NCBI GenBank assembly: GCA_019022495.1
Contig: JAFEKR010000014.1
Coordinates: 124,001 to 188,000 of the forward strand
Source: Epichloe hybrida
Taxonomy: Eukaryota > Ascomycota > Sordariomycetes > Hypocreales > Clavicipitaceae
DNA length: 64,000 bases
Direction: 5' to 3'
Shown: one piece after another, positions 1 to 11,960 of the stretch
Numbering within the stretch: position 1 is the stretch's first letter
How the letters are laid out: the number at the start of each line of letters is the position of its first letter
The notes under the pieces: model-generated
What the model saw: only the letters and a program-made list of their open reading frames with translations
Told to the model about the DNA's origin: nothing
Databases searched by the model: none
Translations under genes and position numbers: made by a program

Positions 1-564
1 AATGCTGTGGCTCTGTCCGACATTGTTTATCAAGACGGCTACATCGAGACCGTGGATCAACTCGGCCAGCTTCTCGTAATCGGCATCATCATCCTTGGCA
101 AAGTCCATGGCATGAATCTTGACCTTGAGACCACCTTTTCCAATGTATTTCTCTTCAAGCTCTTTGGCGAGAGTTTCGAGCTTCGCCTTGGTTCGGGAAA
201 CGAGTACGAGATTGAAGCCCTTGGCAGCAAGCTGTGAAGCGTACTCCTTGCCGAGGCCATCGGAGGCACCGGTGACGACAGCCCATGATCCGGCGCGGCC
301 ATACTTGCGAAGCTGCAGAAGAGTGCTGTCAATTCAAACACGAACGAAGCTGTGCAGTGATGGGGGCCAGAATCGGCGACTCACATTGTGGCCGGAAAAG
401 ACAAAGGCGCTCAAAACCAGGCGCAGGTAGCTGAAGAGTTTCAATCCCAAGTACAGAGCGCCAACGCCAGCAAGGGCGCCAACTACTGGCTGTGGGACGG
501 CGGGGAGTTGCTCAACATAAGGTTTGACAGCTGCCAGAGAAGGATGATCCCAGATCTTGTCCAT
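1..564 (-). CDS. IFA38: Very-long-chain 3-ketoacyl-CoA reductase (partial, N-terminal part)
   Basis: Reduces 3-ketoacyl-CoA to 3-hydroxyacyl-CoA in the ER fatty-acid elongation cycle that feeds sphingolipid synthesis. Exon 1 is 385-564 (start MDKIWDHPS); a 72-nt GTGAGT...CTGCAG intron (313-384) is followed by exon 2, which runs off the window at position 1. About 164 residues are visible. A hydrophobic membrane segment at residues 35-58 ([17 protein letters not shown] onward) precedes a short-chain dehydrogenase Rossmann fold with the NADP(H)-binding motif TGASDGLG and the downstream NNVG motif. The catalytic Ser-Tyr-Lys part lies outside the window. It is divergent from ERG28 across 340 bp, so the two may share a promoter region. 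The family is clear; the symbol follows the yeast orthologue. Confidence 0.93.
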
Positions 565-904
565 GGTGTGAAGAGTATGTCGAGGCAGTGCCTTTGATGA
601 CAATACACGGTAGGATGATGCGACGGAGTGGGAGGGCGGCGAAGGATGTTTGCCGAACAAGATGGTCAGTGTTGGCCTTGCCGGCTGAGCTGCTGTGAAA
701 GTGAAAGTGCAACTTTGACAACCCCTGCGCTTCGTATGCATGTGCAGCCGAATTTGTTGAGCTCGACATCCACCGATTAAGCCATGCTTGCTAGTGGGGC
801 CCCAAGCTCCAAAATCTCTCATGCTCGTGCACAAAATCTTTGACCAGAGACTCGAGAACAGCAAGACGCAATCGGGCCACTGTATCGCGGCATTCTCTTG
901 AAAA
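565..904. other. Divergent intergenic region between IFA38-like gene and ERG28
   Basis: A 340-bp gap separates two start codons on opposite strands, so both promoters must lie here. Both genes act in ER lipid synthesis (very-long-chain fatty acids and ergosterol), which makes co-regulation plausible but unproven. I see no clear TATA box. Confidence 0.5.
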
Positions 905-1497
905 ATGGATCTCATCAAGTCCGTCCTTCCGGATGGTAAAGGCGTTCTGCCATATTACATGCTCGTCGTACGCCAGAACCCCTATTCCGCCACGCCCGAC
1001 GCCGTCACCCAAAGTGCCCATGGCTAATATATCACAACATCGTACAGTTATCCGTAATCTCCATTGGCAACTGTCTTCAAACTTACTCCACGCTTCACTT
1101 CTCTCGCCGCCTCTACAATGGCCGCTTCGTGCCCAACACCAAGCTCCCCGCTGCATCCACGACATACAATCCCGAGGACTCGACCGATAAGCTCGTCTCG
1201 GCGCAGAACGATCCCAAGGCTACGGATCAGATGACGCCGCTTGCAGGTCGCCTCTTCGGCACTTGGACCTTAATAACCTCTATTGTTCGATGCTACGCAG
1301 CCTATAACCTGCACTTAGGGCCCGTGTATGACATTGCGTATTGGACCTACATTGTAGCATTTGGCCATTTCTTCAGCGAAAAGTTCATCTTTAAGAGCAT
1401 GACGTTTGGTCTCCCTCAGGTTTTCCCCTTCACGTTGGCAACTTGTGCTTTGATCTGGATGCCTCTTGTGCGGGACCACTATGTCGAGATCAACTAA
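905..1497 (+). CDS. ERG28: Ergosterol biosynthesis scaffold protein Erg28
   Basis: Small ER membrane protein that tethers the sterol C-4 demethylation enzymes (Erg25/26/27 and Erg6). Exon 1 is 905-967 (MDLIKSVLPDGKG...), the intron is 968-1047 (80 nt, GTACGC...TACAG, branch-like GCTAAT), and exon 2 is 1048-1497, giving 170 residues. Four hydrophobic segments are visible: residues about 16-35 (VISIGNCLQTY), the segment LFGTWTLITSIVRCY, the segment around AYWTYIVAFGHFFSEK, and the C-terminal FPFTLATCALIWMP. The YNxHxGPVYDIAYWTY-like and GHFFSEKFIF blocks are characteristic of Erg28. The protein ends in a charged tail. Donor choice sets the phase-0 junction V|LSV. Confidence 0.9.
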
Positions 1498-1514
1498 ATC
1501 CATCAATGTATTTT

Positions 1515-1535
1515 GGGGGGGGGGGGGGGGGGGGG
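1515..1535. repeat. 21-nt poly-G tract
   Basis: An uninterrupted run of 21 G lies 18 nt downstream of the ERG28 stop codon, between it and the end of the convergent GAL7-like gene. It could form a G-quadruplex in the ERG28 3' UTR. The exact length is error-prone in any sequencing method. Confidence 0.85.
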
Positions 1536-1679
1536 TTCCAGCGCAGTTGAATTATCAATACGGGTCGGAGGCGGACGTGGCAATGTAGAAACGAAGACGT
1601 TAGATGCTTGTCTGCTGCGGTATAGAAATGAGCATCCAGATTTACTTTTCATTATTTTCTAACCACTTATTCGTTGTAT

Positions 1680-4090
<2,411 letters not shown>

Positions 4091-5741
4091 ATGGGCGTCA
4101 TACGCAAAAAGACTGTAACGAGAGGGGAAGGGGGTGTGAAATATGTCTGCGACGTGTGCTCATCAGATATCACATCAACGGTATGTCGTTGCAACTACTC
4201 TGATACCTTCGACATGACGCCAGCGAGCGCAAGTGTTGTTGGCTGACGCGGGCAATGAACAGGTTCGCATTAGATGTGCAGACCCAGCATGTTCCGATTT
4301 CGACCTATGCGTCTCCTGCTTCGCCAAAGGAGAATCTCGCAATGCGCACGACCCGGCCACTCACGAGTTCCGAGTAATCGAGCAAAATTCATTTCCTATA
4401 TTCGAGCGCGAATGGGGCGCCGATGAAGAATTACTGCTTCTAGAAGGGGCAGAGATATACGGTCTCGGCTCTTGGGCTGATATTGCGGACCACATCGGTG
4501 GATTTCGCGAGAAGGACGAAGTTCGGGATCATTATCTCCAAACCTACGTGGACTCGCCAAACTTTCCGCTACCGAAGCGCTGCCGGCCACATGATTGTGA
4601 ACTCGCCAATGAAATACCACGAGAGGAGTTCCAGGCGCAGAAGAAGAGGAGGATAGAAGAGCGCCGGGAGAAATCAAAGAGCGCGCCTGCGCTTCAACCC
4701 AAGACCAAGCCCACGGCCAGTGTACCCAGCTGTCACGAAATTCAGGGATTTATGCCTGGACGTCTCGAATTCGAAACAGAGTACGCAAACGAGGCCGAAG
4801 AAGCGGTACAGCACATGCAATTCGATCCTGGCGATGGCATTAACCCGCGAACTGGCGAACTAGAGCCGGAAATGGAGCTGAAACTCACAGTGATGGACAT
4901 CTACAACTGCCGCCTCACACAGCGTGCGGATCGGAAGAAGGTCATATTTGAGCATGATCTGCTGGAGTACAGAGAAAATACCAAAGTTGAGAAGAAGCGA
5001 TCAAAGGAAGAAAAGGAATTGTTACAAAAAGCTAAGCCCTTTGCGAGGATCATGAACCACAACGACTTTGAAGACTTCAACCAGGGGCTAGTTGATGAAT
5101 TAAATCTGAGGCAAGCAATTGCTCAGTTACAGGAATGGCGCAGCTTGAAGATTGGCGACCTTCGCAGTGGAGACAGATATGAAATAGAAAAGGCAGCTCG
5201 CGCACAAAAGTCAGTCCCAATGGGCTCCATGGACAGAGAACGGCTTGCCACGAACCAGCGTTCCAAGCAACAGGCGGCGCCAGACCCGCCCAGCGGTGCA
5301 GCACTTCTTGTCGCGCCTGACCTGGCGATGCGCCCTGCGGCACAAACAAACGGCGAGATAACTGACGGCGACATCAAACCGTTGACCAACGGCCACGCCA
5401 ACGGTCACATCAACGGTCACACCAACGGCGTGAATGGCCATGCTCAACCCCGGCCAAAGCATATTCCGCAACCGATATCTGGTCTGCAGCCGCTTCAGCT
5501 AAACCAAGATACCGCACCAGACTTGCACCTTCTCACCCCCGAAGAAGCCAAACTTTGCGAGGTCATTCGACTGCAACCTAAGCCGTACCTCATGATCAAG
5601 GAGCAAATTCTCAAGGAAGCGCTCAAGACCAACGGAACGTTGAAGAAGAAGCAGGCCAAGGAGATATGTCGCCTCGACACACAGAAAGGTGCACGCATCT
5701 TTGACTTTTTTATTAACGCCGGCTGGCTTGGCAAGGCATAG
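4091..5741 (+). CDS. ADA2: SAGA/ADA histone acetyltransferase adaptor Ada2
   Basis: Adaptor that binds and stimulates the Gcn5 acetyltransferase in SAGA-type complexes in the nucleus. Exon 1 is 4091-4180 ([15 protein letters not shown]...), followed by an 82-nt intron (4181-4262, GTATGT...AACAG) and exon 2 at 4263-5741, for 522 residues. In order: a ZZ zinc finger at residues 20-65 (C20, C23, then CADPAC, LCVSC and two His), a SANT domain at about 72-118 ([21 protein letters not shown]), a basic and charged central part, a low-complexity NGH-type repeat near residues 410-425 ([14 protein letters not shown]), and a C-terminal SWIRM domain at about 440-520 ([20 protein letters not shown] ... 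[11 protein letters not shown]). The domain order is diagnostic of Ada2. The start is preceded by an in-frame first exon needed to complete the ZZ finger. Confidence 0.96.
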
Positions 5742-6525
5742 TGCCAGATATTAGGGCGAGGCGGACTACCCTACGCTATCGGGTTTACTATGGAGCTCTT
5801 GTATGTTTTTTTTTGTTGTTGTTTCTAACGAATTCTAGTAGACTGGAAGTTGGGTTTTGATGACGAAACATTGTATTATATGATGCGGCTGAGGGCGTTG
5901 CTGTTTCACATGAGCCATTGCGGAGTTAGGCGAGCGTATGATATCCAATATCCGAGGTTACGTTGCAACGAATGTCACGATGTCCGTCATCTGTGAGGCG
6001 TTGTGTATGGGGCCCGCAAGAGAGGCCCTAGGTGACAGGCCTTATAACTAGTTGTAAGGTGCAATGCTAGCAACGGCTAGCATTGGCGGATCTTTTGGTC
6101 TATTAGGAGTCCTAGCACACCTTCTAGGTCTCTTACACCGAATTCCTAACCCTTTGCAAAGCTCGTTGCCTAGCTACAGATCTTCAGGGGAAAATATTCA
6201 CAGAGGGGCTAGTGACTTACAGGGGGTCCTCTTGTACCCGACCCACCTACCTTATCACCTGACGGCCCTATCACGGCTTAGTCTCATCATCGAGTGTCAA
6301 CAGGGATCTGGGTTAAAAGTGGGTCAATGTTTGCTCCCCAAAAGCCAAAAGCCACGCTATATTAGTCAAATGTGATGTGATGTGATAACCCGGTCTGGAC
6401 TTCACATGGCTATCCCATCACTTTGCCGTATCAGCACACGTCTGGACTTGCCGCCATCCCCTCAATTGTGCTTGATGGGAATATTCAGACACGTCACCTC
6501 ACACTTAGCATCATCAGTCCGCAAC
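5742..6525. other. Intergenic region with a CTAG-rich patch
   Basis: No gene is supported between ADA2 and the Ych1-like gene. Positions about 6,000-6,330 are unusually rich in CTAG and TAG tetramers (CCTAGG, ACTAGT, GCTAGC, CTAGCA), resembling the RIP-altered repeats at the right of the window, so a small transposon relic is possible. Confidence 0.4.
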
Positions 6526-7121
6526 ATGGCAACCATTGCAAGCCTGCGCCGCATATCGGCCCAGTCACTCTCTGAGAAGATTCTCGCTGAGAAGGATTCA
6601 CCGAGCCCAAGCTATGCCATTATTGACGTTAGAGATGACGGCATGTTCTTTTTTCCCTTCTTTTTTTTCTCTCTCTCTCGTTACAGTCTTATCAATGTCG
6701 GTCTCTGCTTCTCGCATTCAAATGCGAGGAAGAATGAAATAATTGCATAGCAAATTTTACCTGTCCTATGCGCCGCGACAGGAATATTAACTTCATTTCT
6801 GTAGATTACGTCGGCGGCCACATAAAAGGCTGCACCAATATCCCCAGCGTGCAGCTCGACGCCATGATGCCCACGCTTGTGCGTAAGCTCAAGGATACAA
6901 AGACGGTGGTGTTCCATTGCGCACTGAGTCAGCAGCGTGGACCGAGTGCTGCATTGAAGTATTTACGGGAGAAGGATATCTTGTCGAAGAGGGAAGGCGA
7001 AGGTGCTGTGGAGCAGGAGGTTTTAGTGCTGGACAGAGGGTTCGAGGGGTGGCAGCGGGTTTATGGGGAAGACGAGAGGTTGACGGAGGGGTACGTCAAG
7101 GATATTTGGGAAAACTACTGA
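6526..7121 (+). CDS. YCH1: Cdc25/rhodanese-like phosphatase, Ych1 type
   Basis: Predicted single-domain rhodanese phosphatase related to yeast Ych1 and Arr2/Acr2. Exon 1 is 6526-6640 and exon 2 is 6805-7121, giving 143 residues. The junction yields IIDVRDDDYVGGHIKGC, the family's conserved N-terminal block, only if the intron (6641-6804, 164 nt) uses a GC donor (GCATGT) with a CTGTAG acceptor, so this is a GC-AG intron. The active-site loop is HCALSQQRGP, with catalytic Cys and Arg in the HCxxSxxRGP pattern. The C-terminal GFEGWQRVYGED matches family members. Whether the substrate is phosphotyrosine or arsenate cannot be told from sequence, and no arsenic-resistance neighbours are present. 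Confidence 0.9.
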
Positions 7122-7264
7122 ATTTGATGTCAAGGAAGGAACGAAGCAGAAAATTAGGGGCAGCGCGGAAAGAGGACGTGACCATCATCACCCCTTCTTG
7201 CAGCTCGGCTACTCGCCGCTTTCGTGTTTGTTCTTCATCATCAACTTTTGCTTTTCACACCTCG

Positions 7265-7272
7265 TATAAATA
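7265..7272 (+). promoter_or_regulatory. TATA box
   Basis: TATAAATA lies 91 bp upstream of the ATG at 7363, followed by a pyrimidine-rich leader. This is the layout of a strongly expressed fungal promoter and supports a gene starting at 7363. Confidence 0.55.
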
Positions 7273-7362
7273 ATTCTATACTGCTTGATTTATTCTCATA
7301 ATTTTCCACAGTTACTCCAACGAGTTCCTCTCTTCCCATTTTCTGCCAACCTTTTTGTCAAG

Positions 7363-8052
7363 ATGAGGGCTAGTTTATTCCTACCTTGCATGCTACTGCC
7401 TTTGGGAATGTTGGTGTTCTAGAAGTTATCCCCGTTCAGAGTACGTAATCCGGCCATCATTTCTTCACCTCCATGCAGAGTACTAAGTAATATGGGTTAC
7501 TGTTCTTCGCAGGAAGGAAACTATTTGCACCTAGATATCCCTTTCATCTTCCAAACAGGTCCGAAGCGACGAAATACGTCGCAGCTAGGAGACTCGGAAC
7601 CTGGGCAGGAAGGTGACTACATCATGAACACCATAGCTTACCCAGTTCTATGTGGTATGGTGGGACTCGTGATCATGTATATTTTACTCACGGTTTTTTG
7701 GCATTGGAAAACAAATCGACCAGAATCGTCAACTGCACATGATGATGGGTTTCATATGCCCCAGATAAGGCCACCGACAAGGACTGAGATTCTAGATACG
7801 CCTCGTGTCGATGATGGTTCGCTTCCGCGTGAGATCCCTTCTACGTATGATAGTTGGGCTGCGAATGCAGACTTGGAGTGACGGAGCCCTGGAGGACACA
7901 ACTTCGTTTCGGAAATGAGAGCTCAAGCTGAAGCAACGTCGGGTTCAGCGCAGGATTTTGTTGGGGGCGTTGAGGTCGGCAACCCAGTTTGGAACGATAA
8001 CGAAGGGGTTGGAAGTCAGGAAAGCGTGGATTTGAGTGGGTATCAAGATTAA
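7363..8052 (+). pseudogene. Small secreted/single-pass membrane protein with two in-frame stops
   Basis: The family is not recognised. An ATG at 7363 behind a TATA box opens a signal-peptide-like sequence (MRASLFLPCMLLPLGMLVF), then hits TAG at 7420. The same frame continues to a GTACGT donor at 7441 and, after a 72-nt intron (7441-7512, ends TTCGCAG), into a 123-codon exon with a transmembrane segment (VLCGMVGLVIMYILLTVF) and a hydrophilic tail. That exon stops at TGA 7879, yet the frame stays open again, with gene-like composition, to TAA at 8050-8052. Both internal stops need only one C-to-T change (CAG to TAG, CGA to TGA). The simplest reading is a decayed gene of about 205 codons; an alternative is a shorter functional gene with a different first exon (for example a weak donor at 7414). 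The gene model is uncertain. Confidence 0.5.
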
Positions 8053-8392
8053 AAAAGCCACTCTAGAGTGGTAATTGAACATGTAGCAGACTGCAGCGAC
8101 TGAAATTGAATAAGCAGCGATTTTATACCCCGTACCTGAGCTTTGCGAATTTATTCTGCCCGTATTAATGAGCATTGGCAAGCCATGGTGCCAATGCCTG
8201 CTGTAGTTGGTAACTTGGTTCTGAAAAATATGGACTGTGAACGGACGTGGAAGTTTCCAAAACACAGCTTAAGACTCGTCAAACATGAACAGACTTTGCA
8301 GATTAAGGAAAAACGATGCTGTCCGGTTCATCCTATTAAGTAAGGGTGTTGAAAAAGCAACAATACATAGTTTAAGCTATAACGTCTTTGAA
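8053..8392. other. Intergenic region upstream of tRNA-Cys
   Basis: About 340 bp without a supported gene. A minus-strand open frame overlaps this stretch but shows no protein-family features. Confidence 0.4.
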
Positions 8393-8464
8393 GTTCACGT
8401 GACGCAGTGGTAGCGTGAAAGATTGCAAATCTTTAAGTCCTCGGTTCGAACCCGAGCGTGAACT
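8393..8464 (+). tRNA. tRNA-Cys (anticodon GCA)
   Basis: A full cloverleaf can be drawn. The acceptor stem GTTCACG pairs with CGTGAAC (8457-8463), the D arm is ACGC...GCGT, the anticodon stem AAAGA/TCTTT holds the loop TTGCAAA with anticodon GCA, and the T arm CTCGG-TTCGAAC-CCGAG closes. The discriminator base is T, as usual for eukaryotic tRNA-Cys. There is no intron. Internal A box (TGACGCAGTGG) and B box (GGTTCGAACCC) promoters are present. Confidence 0.96.
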
Positions 8465-8475
8465 CTAACCCTGTC

Positions 8476-8480
8476 TTTTT
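8476..8480 (+). terminator. RNA polymerase III terminator
   Basis: A TTTTT run 12 nt downstream of the tRNA-Cys gene is the expected Pol III stop signal. Confidence 0.6.
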
Positions 8481-8947
8481 GCTTTGCTAACTAGGCTATC
8501 ACACTCTTGTAATTAAGAACTCGAGAGATGCGCATGATTTGTTCACAGCCAGTCGCACGTGGACGGGTTTGCGTTTTCGGCTTGCTTGAGCGCCGGCCAA
8601 AGCACTCCACTGGCGAATCTCCAACGGAGCGGGGCCCTAGAGGGTCCTCGAACAACTGGGCTTGTTGTTTCAGGTTCGGCGTTTAATACATGTCTGGTGC
8701 GCTTGCTTCTTCGTTCGTAACCCACCCGCAACTTTTGTTTGCCATGCCTTCTTCTTTTTGCACAGAGGTGTATTAGAGAGATCGAAAGTCCTTGCCTTCT
8801 CGAATATCTACTAGCCAGAGCTCAAAGAACAGACCCCGCCACTCCTTCTTGTGCTTGATTCTGACGACAAGATTTCTTGACGACGAAAAAAAGGGCGAAC
8901 ACAGAAACATTCGCATCACGCGTACATACGAGTCCACGATTGTCGCG
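8481..8947. other. Intergenic region upstream of HD-domain gene
   Basis: About 470 bp with no supported gene. It must contain the promoter of the gene starting at 8948. Confidence 0.4.
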
Positions 8948-9954
8948 ATGGCATCGCAAGCCGAGGAAGCCGTGAATGGCAAGCCAGATATTGCCAGTAC
9001 GTTCGCTACATTGCTTTCCTAGTATGGGAGACGGAAAACACATTGACTCCGAGATTCCTTATGTGCAGATCTTGGATTCACCCCCGTGGTCAAAGTTTCC
9101 GGACAATGGGAGGTGGACAAAGCTCTGGAAAATATTCATGGGGATGTGCCCAAGTCAGGCAGTCAGTCGCCGCTCAGCTTCTTCCACATGCTTGAGCGAT
9201 TGAAGACGACGAAACGAGAGGGTTGGAGACGCTTTGGTATAGACAGGTACGTCTTCCGCAGTTCCTGCTTTTACGATTCCTCCCTTCTCTGGCCCAGTTG
9301 TAACGTCCGAGGGAGGAAATGGAATTGTGCTTACCGATGCTAATGCTACTTCATCGTCGGGCCCGTTCTAGAGGCGAGTCCATATCCGATCACATGTATC
9401 GCATGTCCATCATCTCCATGTTTGCTCCTCCGTCCCTGGCCACACGCCTCGATTTGAACAAATGCATGAAGATGTGTCTCATACACGACATGGCAGAGCT
9501 CCTGGTCGGTGACATCACGCCCGTGGATGGAGTTGCCAAGTCCGAGAAGAGCAGACGCGAGAGCCTCACCATGGACTTTCTGACCAAGAATCTATTTGGG
9601 AACAAGGACGACGCGGCTGTGGGCAAGGAGATTCGCGATATATGGAACGAGTACGAGGAGAGCAAGACGCTCGACAGCCATTATGTTCATGATGTGGACA
9701 AGATGGAGCTGCTGCTGCAGATGATGGAGTATGAAAGGCGCGCGCAGGGCACACTTGATCTGCAGGAGTTTACGCACGTCAGGACGAGGATGACGTTGCC
9801 GGAGACGAAGGCGTGGGCGGATGAGCTGATTCGGGAGAGGGAGGCGTTTTGGGCTGATGAGAGGAACGGGGACGTGGACGTGGAAGGCGATGCGAAGGAG
9901 GGCACGGATGAGATGAAGGCGAGGATGCAGGATGAGTATTACGCCCGGAGCTGA
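8948..9954 (+). CDS. YGK1: HD-domain 5'-deoxynucleotidase (HDDC2/Ygk1 family)
   Basis: Metal-dependent phosphohydrolase that removes phosphate from deoxynucleoside 5'-monophosphates. Exons are 8948-8996, 9069-9246 and 9372-9954; introns of 72 and 125 nt both have GTACGT donors. The product is 269 residues. The HD metal site is visible: H83 (SDHMYRMS), H114-D115 (CLIHDMAELLVGDITP) and D185 (DVDKMELLLQ). The EL.VGDITP and DK.E.LLQ..EYE blocks are hallmark sequences of the HDDC2 branch. The N-terminal extension before residue 40 and the acidic C-terminal 30 residues are less conserved. Confidence 0.92.
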
Positions 9955-10379
9955 GAAAATGGTTGGATGGCATGCAATCCTGAAGGACTGGTTATTAGTC
10001 CGTATTTTCATTCGCAATTAAAGGTTACGGGTGCATGCATACACATGTCGAATTCCGTAGAGAAGACGTCATCTGCACACGATACGACTGATAATACTCG
10101 GTCGCCTGAGATTGCGCCGGTGCTGCCCACGCGTTGACAAAGACTTCTCTCCCAGCCAGCTTATTGTTAGGGCACATGATCTAGATTCATGAATATGGTC
10201 GTTGACTAATCCGTAGATTCGGCATACATGTAAACTACAGTAAATGACAGTGAGACGCTTTTTCCCCTGCCCCCTGCAATGGACTCCACTTTGTCGCGCT
10301 TGGGTGGCTTTTGCTAATCACGATCCTTCGCCGTCTTTATGGTGAAGTGCTAAACCCTCGCTTCAACCTCGCGTGCTGT
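9955..10379. other. Intergenic region, convergent gene ends
   Basis: About 425 bp between the stops of the HD-domain gene and the BTB gene. I see no further gene. Confidence 0.4.
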
Positions 10380-11507
10380 TTATTGAGGCCGATAGTCTTT
10401 TAGACTCAAGCCAACCAACGAATCCCAAACAGCGTTGGTAATCGGCTCCAAGCGACTTTTTAGGTCACACTGATGCCGGCGGGTAGAGCGATCGGAAGTA
10501 TACCAAATCGGCGACCTTAGTCCCAGCACAACGTCCTTGACATCTTCAACGCTTCTACCACCAAAAGGTTCGACGAGCTGCATCTCTCCAAGTCCTATCT
10601 TGGTCATTTCCTTAATCAAGGACCCGAGAAGCATCGATGAGCATTCAAAGCTACAGCCGTAAGCATTTTCGCCAGTAGAAAGACGATTGCGAACCCTGCG
10701 TATATTATATAGAATTTTATACAACGCTGCTGATCGACTCTTTTCAATGGAGGCTGCAAACTTCCATTAGCCTCCCCTACAAAAGAACATTTGGGTTTAC
10801 ATACTCAATAACGCAAGCGGCAGCGGCAAGCCCCACGTCTCCAGGGGACCGTTGCTCTCTCTCATGGCGAGCTCCGTCATTTCCTTGAACGTATCGGCGT
10901 GGGAAGTCACCCAGGACACGAAAAGCCACTTCATGGAGTCTTGCCCATATGACTCGGGCAATGTGTGTAGCAGCTCGTTCACCCAAATGTTCATGAAAAA
11001 TTCGGTAATCTCATAGCTCTTGTAGTAGTCCACGAGAACTGACATCTTGACCAACATGTCCACGTCGACTTGAAGCGGCACTTGCCGGTGGCGGCCGTGA
11101 AAAATATTCAGTAGGAGAAGAAAAGCGTCCGTGTCCCATTCTGTTGCTGTGATCTCCCGGAGCTGTCCATCTTGTGCTTCCTCGTTTTGGTTTTGGTTTT
11201 GGTTTTGGTTTTGGTCTTGTTTTTCTTCAACGGGGGTGATGCTCTCTTTCCAACCCCCGGATAGCATGGCATTGAATACAGGCGATGCCAGACTCAGATG
11301 TTTCGAGGACAACCTGAAACGGACCTCGTCGCGCCCGCATGTTTCCTTGTTGGATGCCTTCTCATCGTCATCTGAGATGGGTTGGATTGCTTCCCCTGCC
11401 TGATGAGACTTGTCCGACGCAGTCCACGATTCGAATAGCTGGTGCTGGTTCGGACGTTTGAGAACTAGCAGCACGTCGCCATGGGGGTCCGGCTCGAAGT
11501 AGTCCAT
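10380..11507 (-). CDS. BTB/POZ domain protein
   Basis: A fungal BTB protein of unknown function; such domains mediate dimerisation or Cullin-3 binding. Exon 1 is 10805-11507 and exon 2 is 10380-10753, with a 51-nt intron (10754-10804, GTATGT...TTTGCAG, branch GCTAATGG). Splicing removes the apparent early stop and joins LALL to TSIEKSRSAALYKIL, for 358 residues. The BTB core is at residues 58-150 (VRFRLSSKHLSLASPVFNAM, then FLLLLNIFHGRHRQVP and a VLVDYYKSYE helix). A Q/N dipeptide repeat (QDQNQNQNQNQNQN) inserted in the BTB fold is encoded by TTTTGG repeats on the plus strand near 11190-11220. The C-terminal half resembles the uncharacterised tail common to this fungal family (CSFECSSMLLGSLIKEM). 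Confidence 0.85.
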
Positions 11508-11960
11508 GTTCCAGTTGAGTCAACGATGCAGATGCGAGTTCAAAGTAGGGGTGACCGTTGACTCGTCAGTTTTTGAAGGTGAAAAAGGGGTCAATGGGTT
11601 TCCGTATCCGTATCCTTGCTCCCACAAGCCGGGGCCACAACCGAGTCGTCGCCAGCCGCACTGTCGGACGGCCCAGCCTGCTCATCCGCTCAACCCTCAT
11701 CATTTTCATTCATCATGACCTACTCCAACATATACCCCCAAGCCAAGTTCCCAAGGCCAGCATATCCAGCGGCACCGCTTCCCCACTCCCACATACTTCG
11801 TGTTAACAAAGAAAAAGAAAAGTCCATTTACCAGGCTATATACTGCTTATACATAACAGCGCTCCATTCTAGTTATCCTCCCTTCGTCCCTCTTAACCCT
11901 GGGTATCGTAGCCATGACTTGAACTAGAATAGAATGACAAGACGAATAACAATAAGCAAA
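11508..11960. other. Intergenic region upstream of BTB gene
   Basis: About 450 bp between two minus-strand genes. It holds the BTB promoter and the end of the next gene. No further feature is seen. Confidence 0.4.

Noticed and set aside
7945..8265. 106-codon minus-strand open frame
   Set aside because: It overlaps the in-frame tail of the 7363-8052 gene and shows no protein-family pattern.
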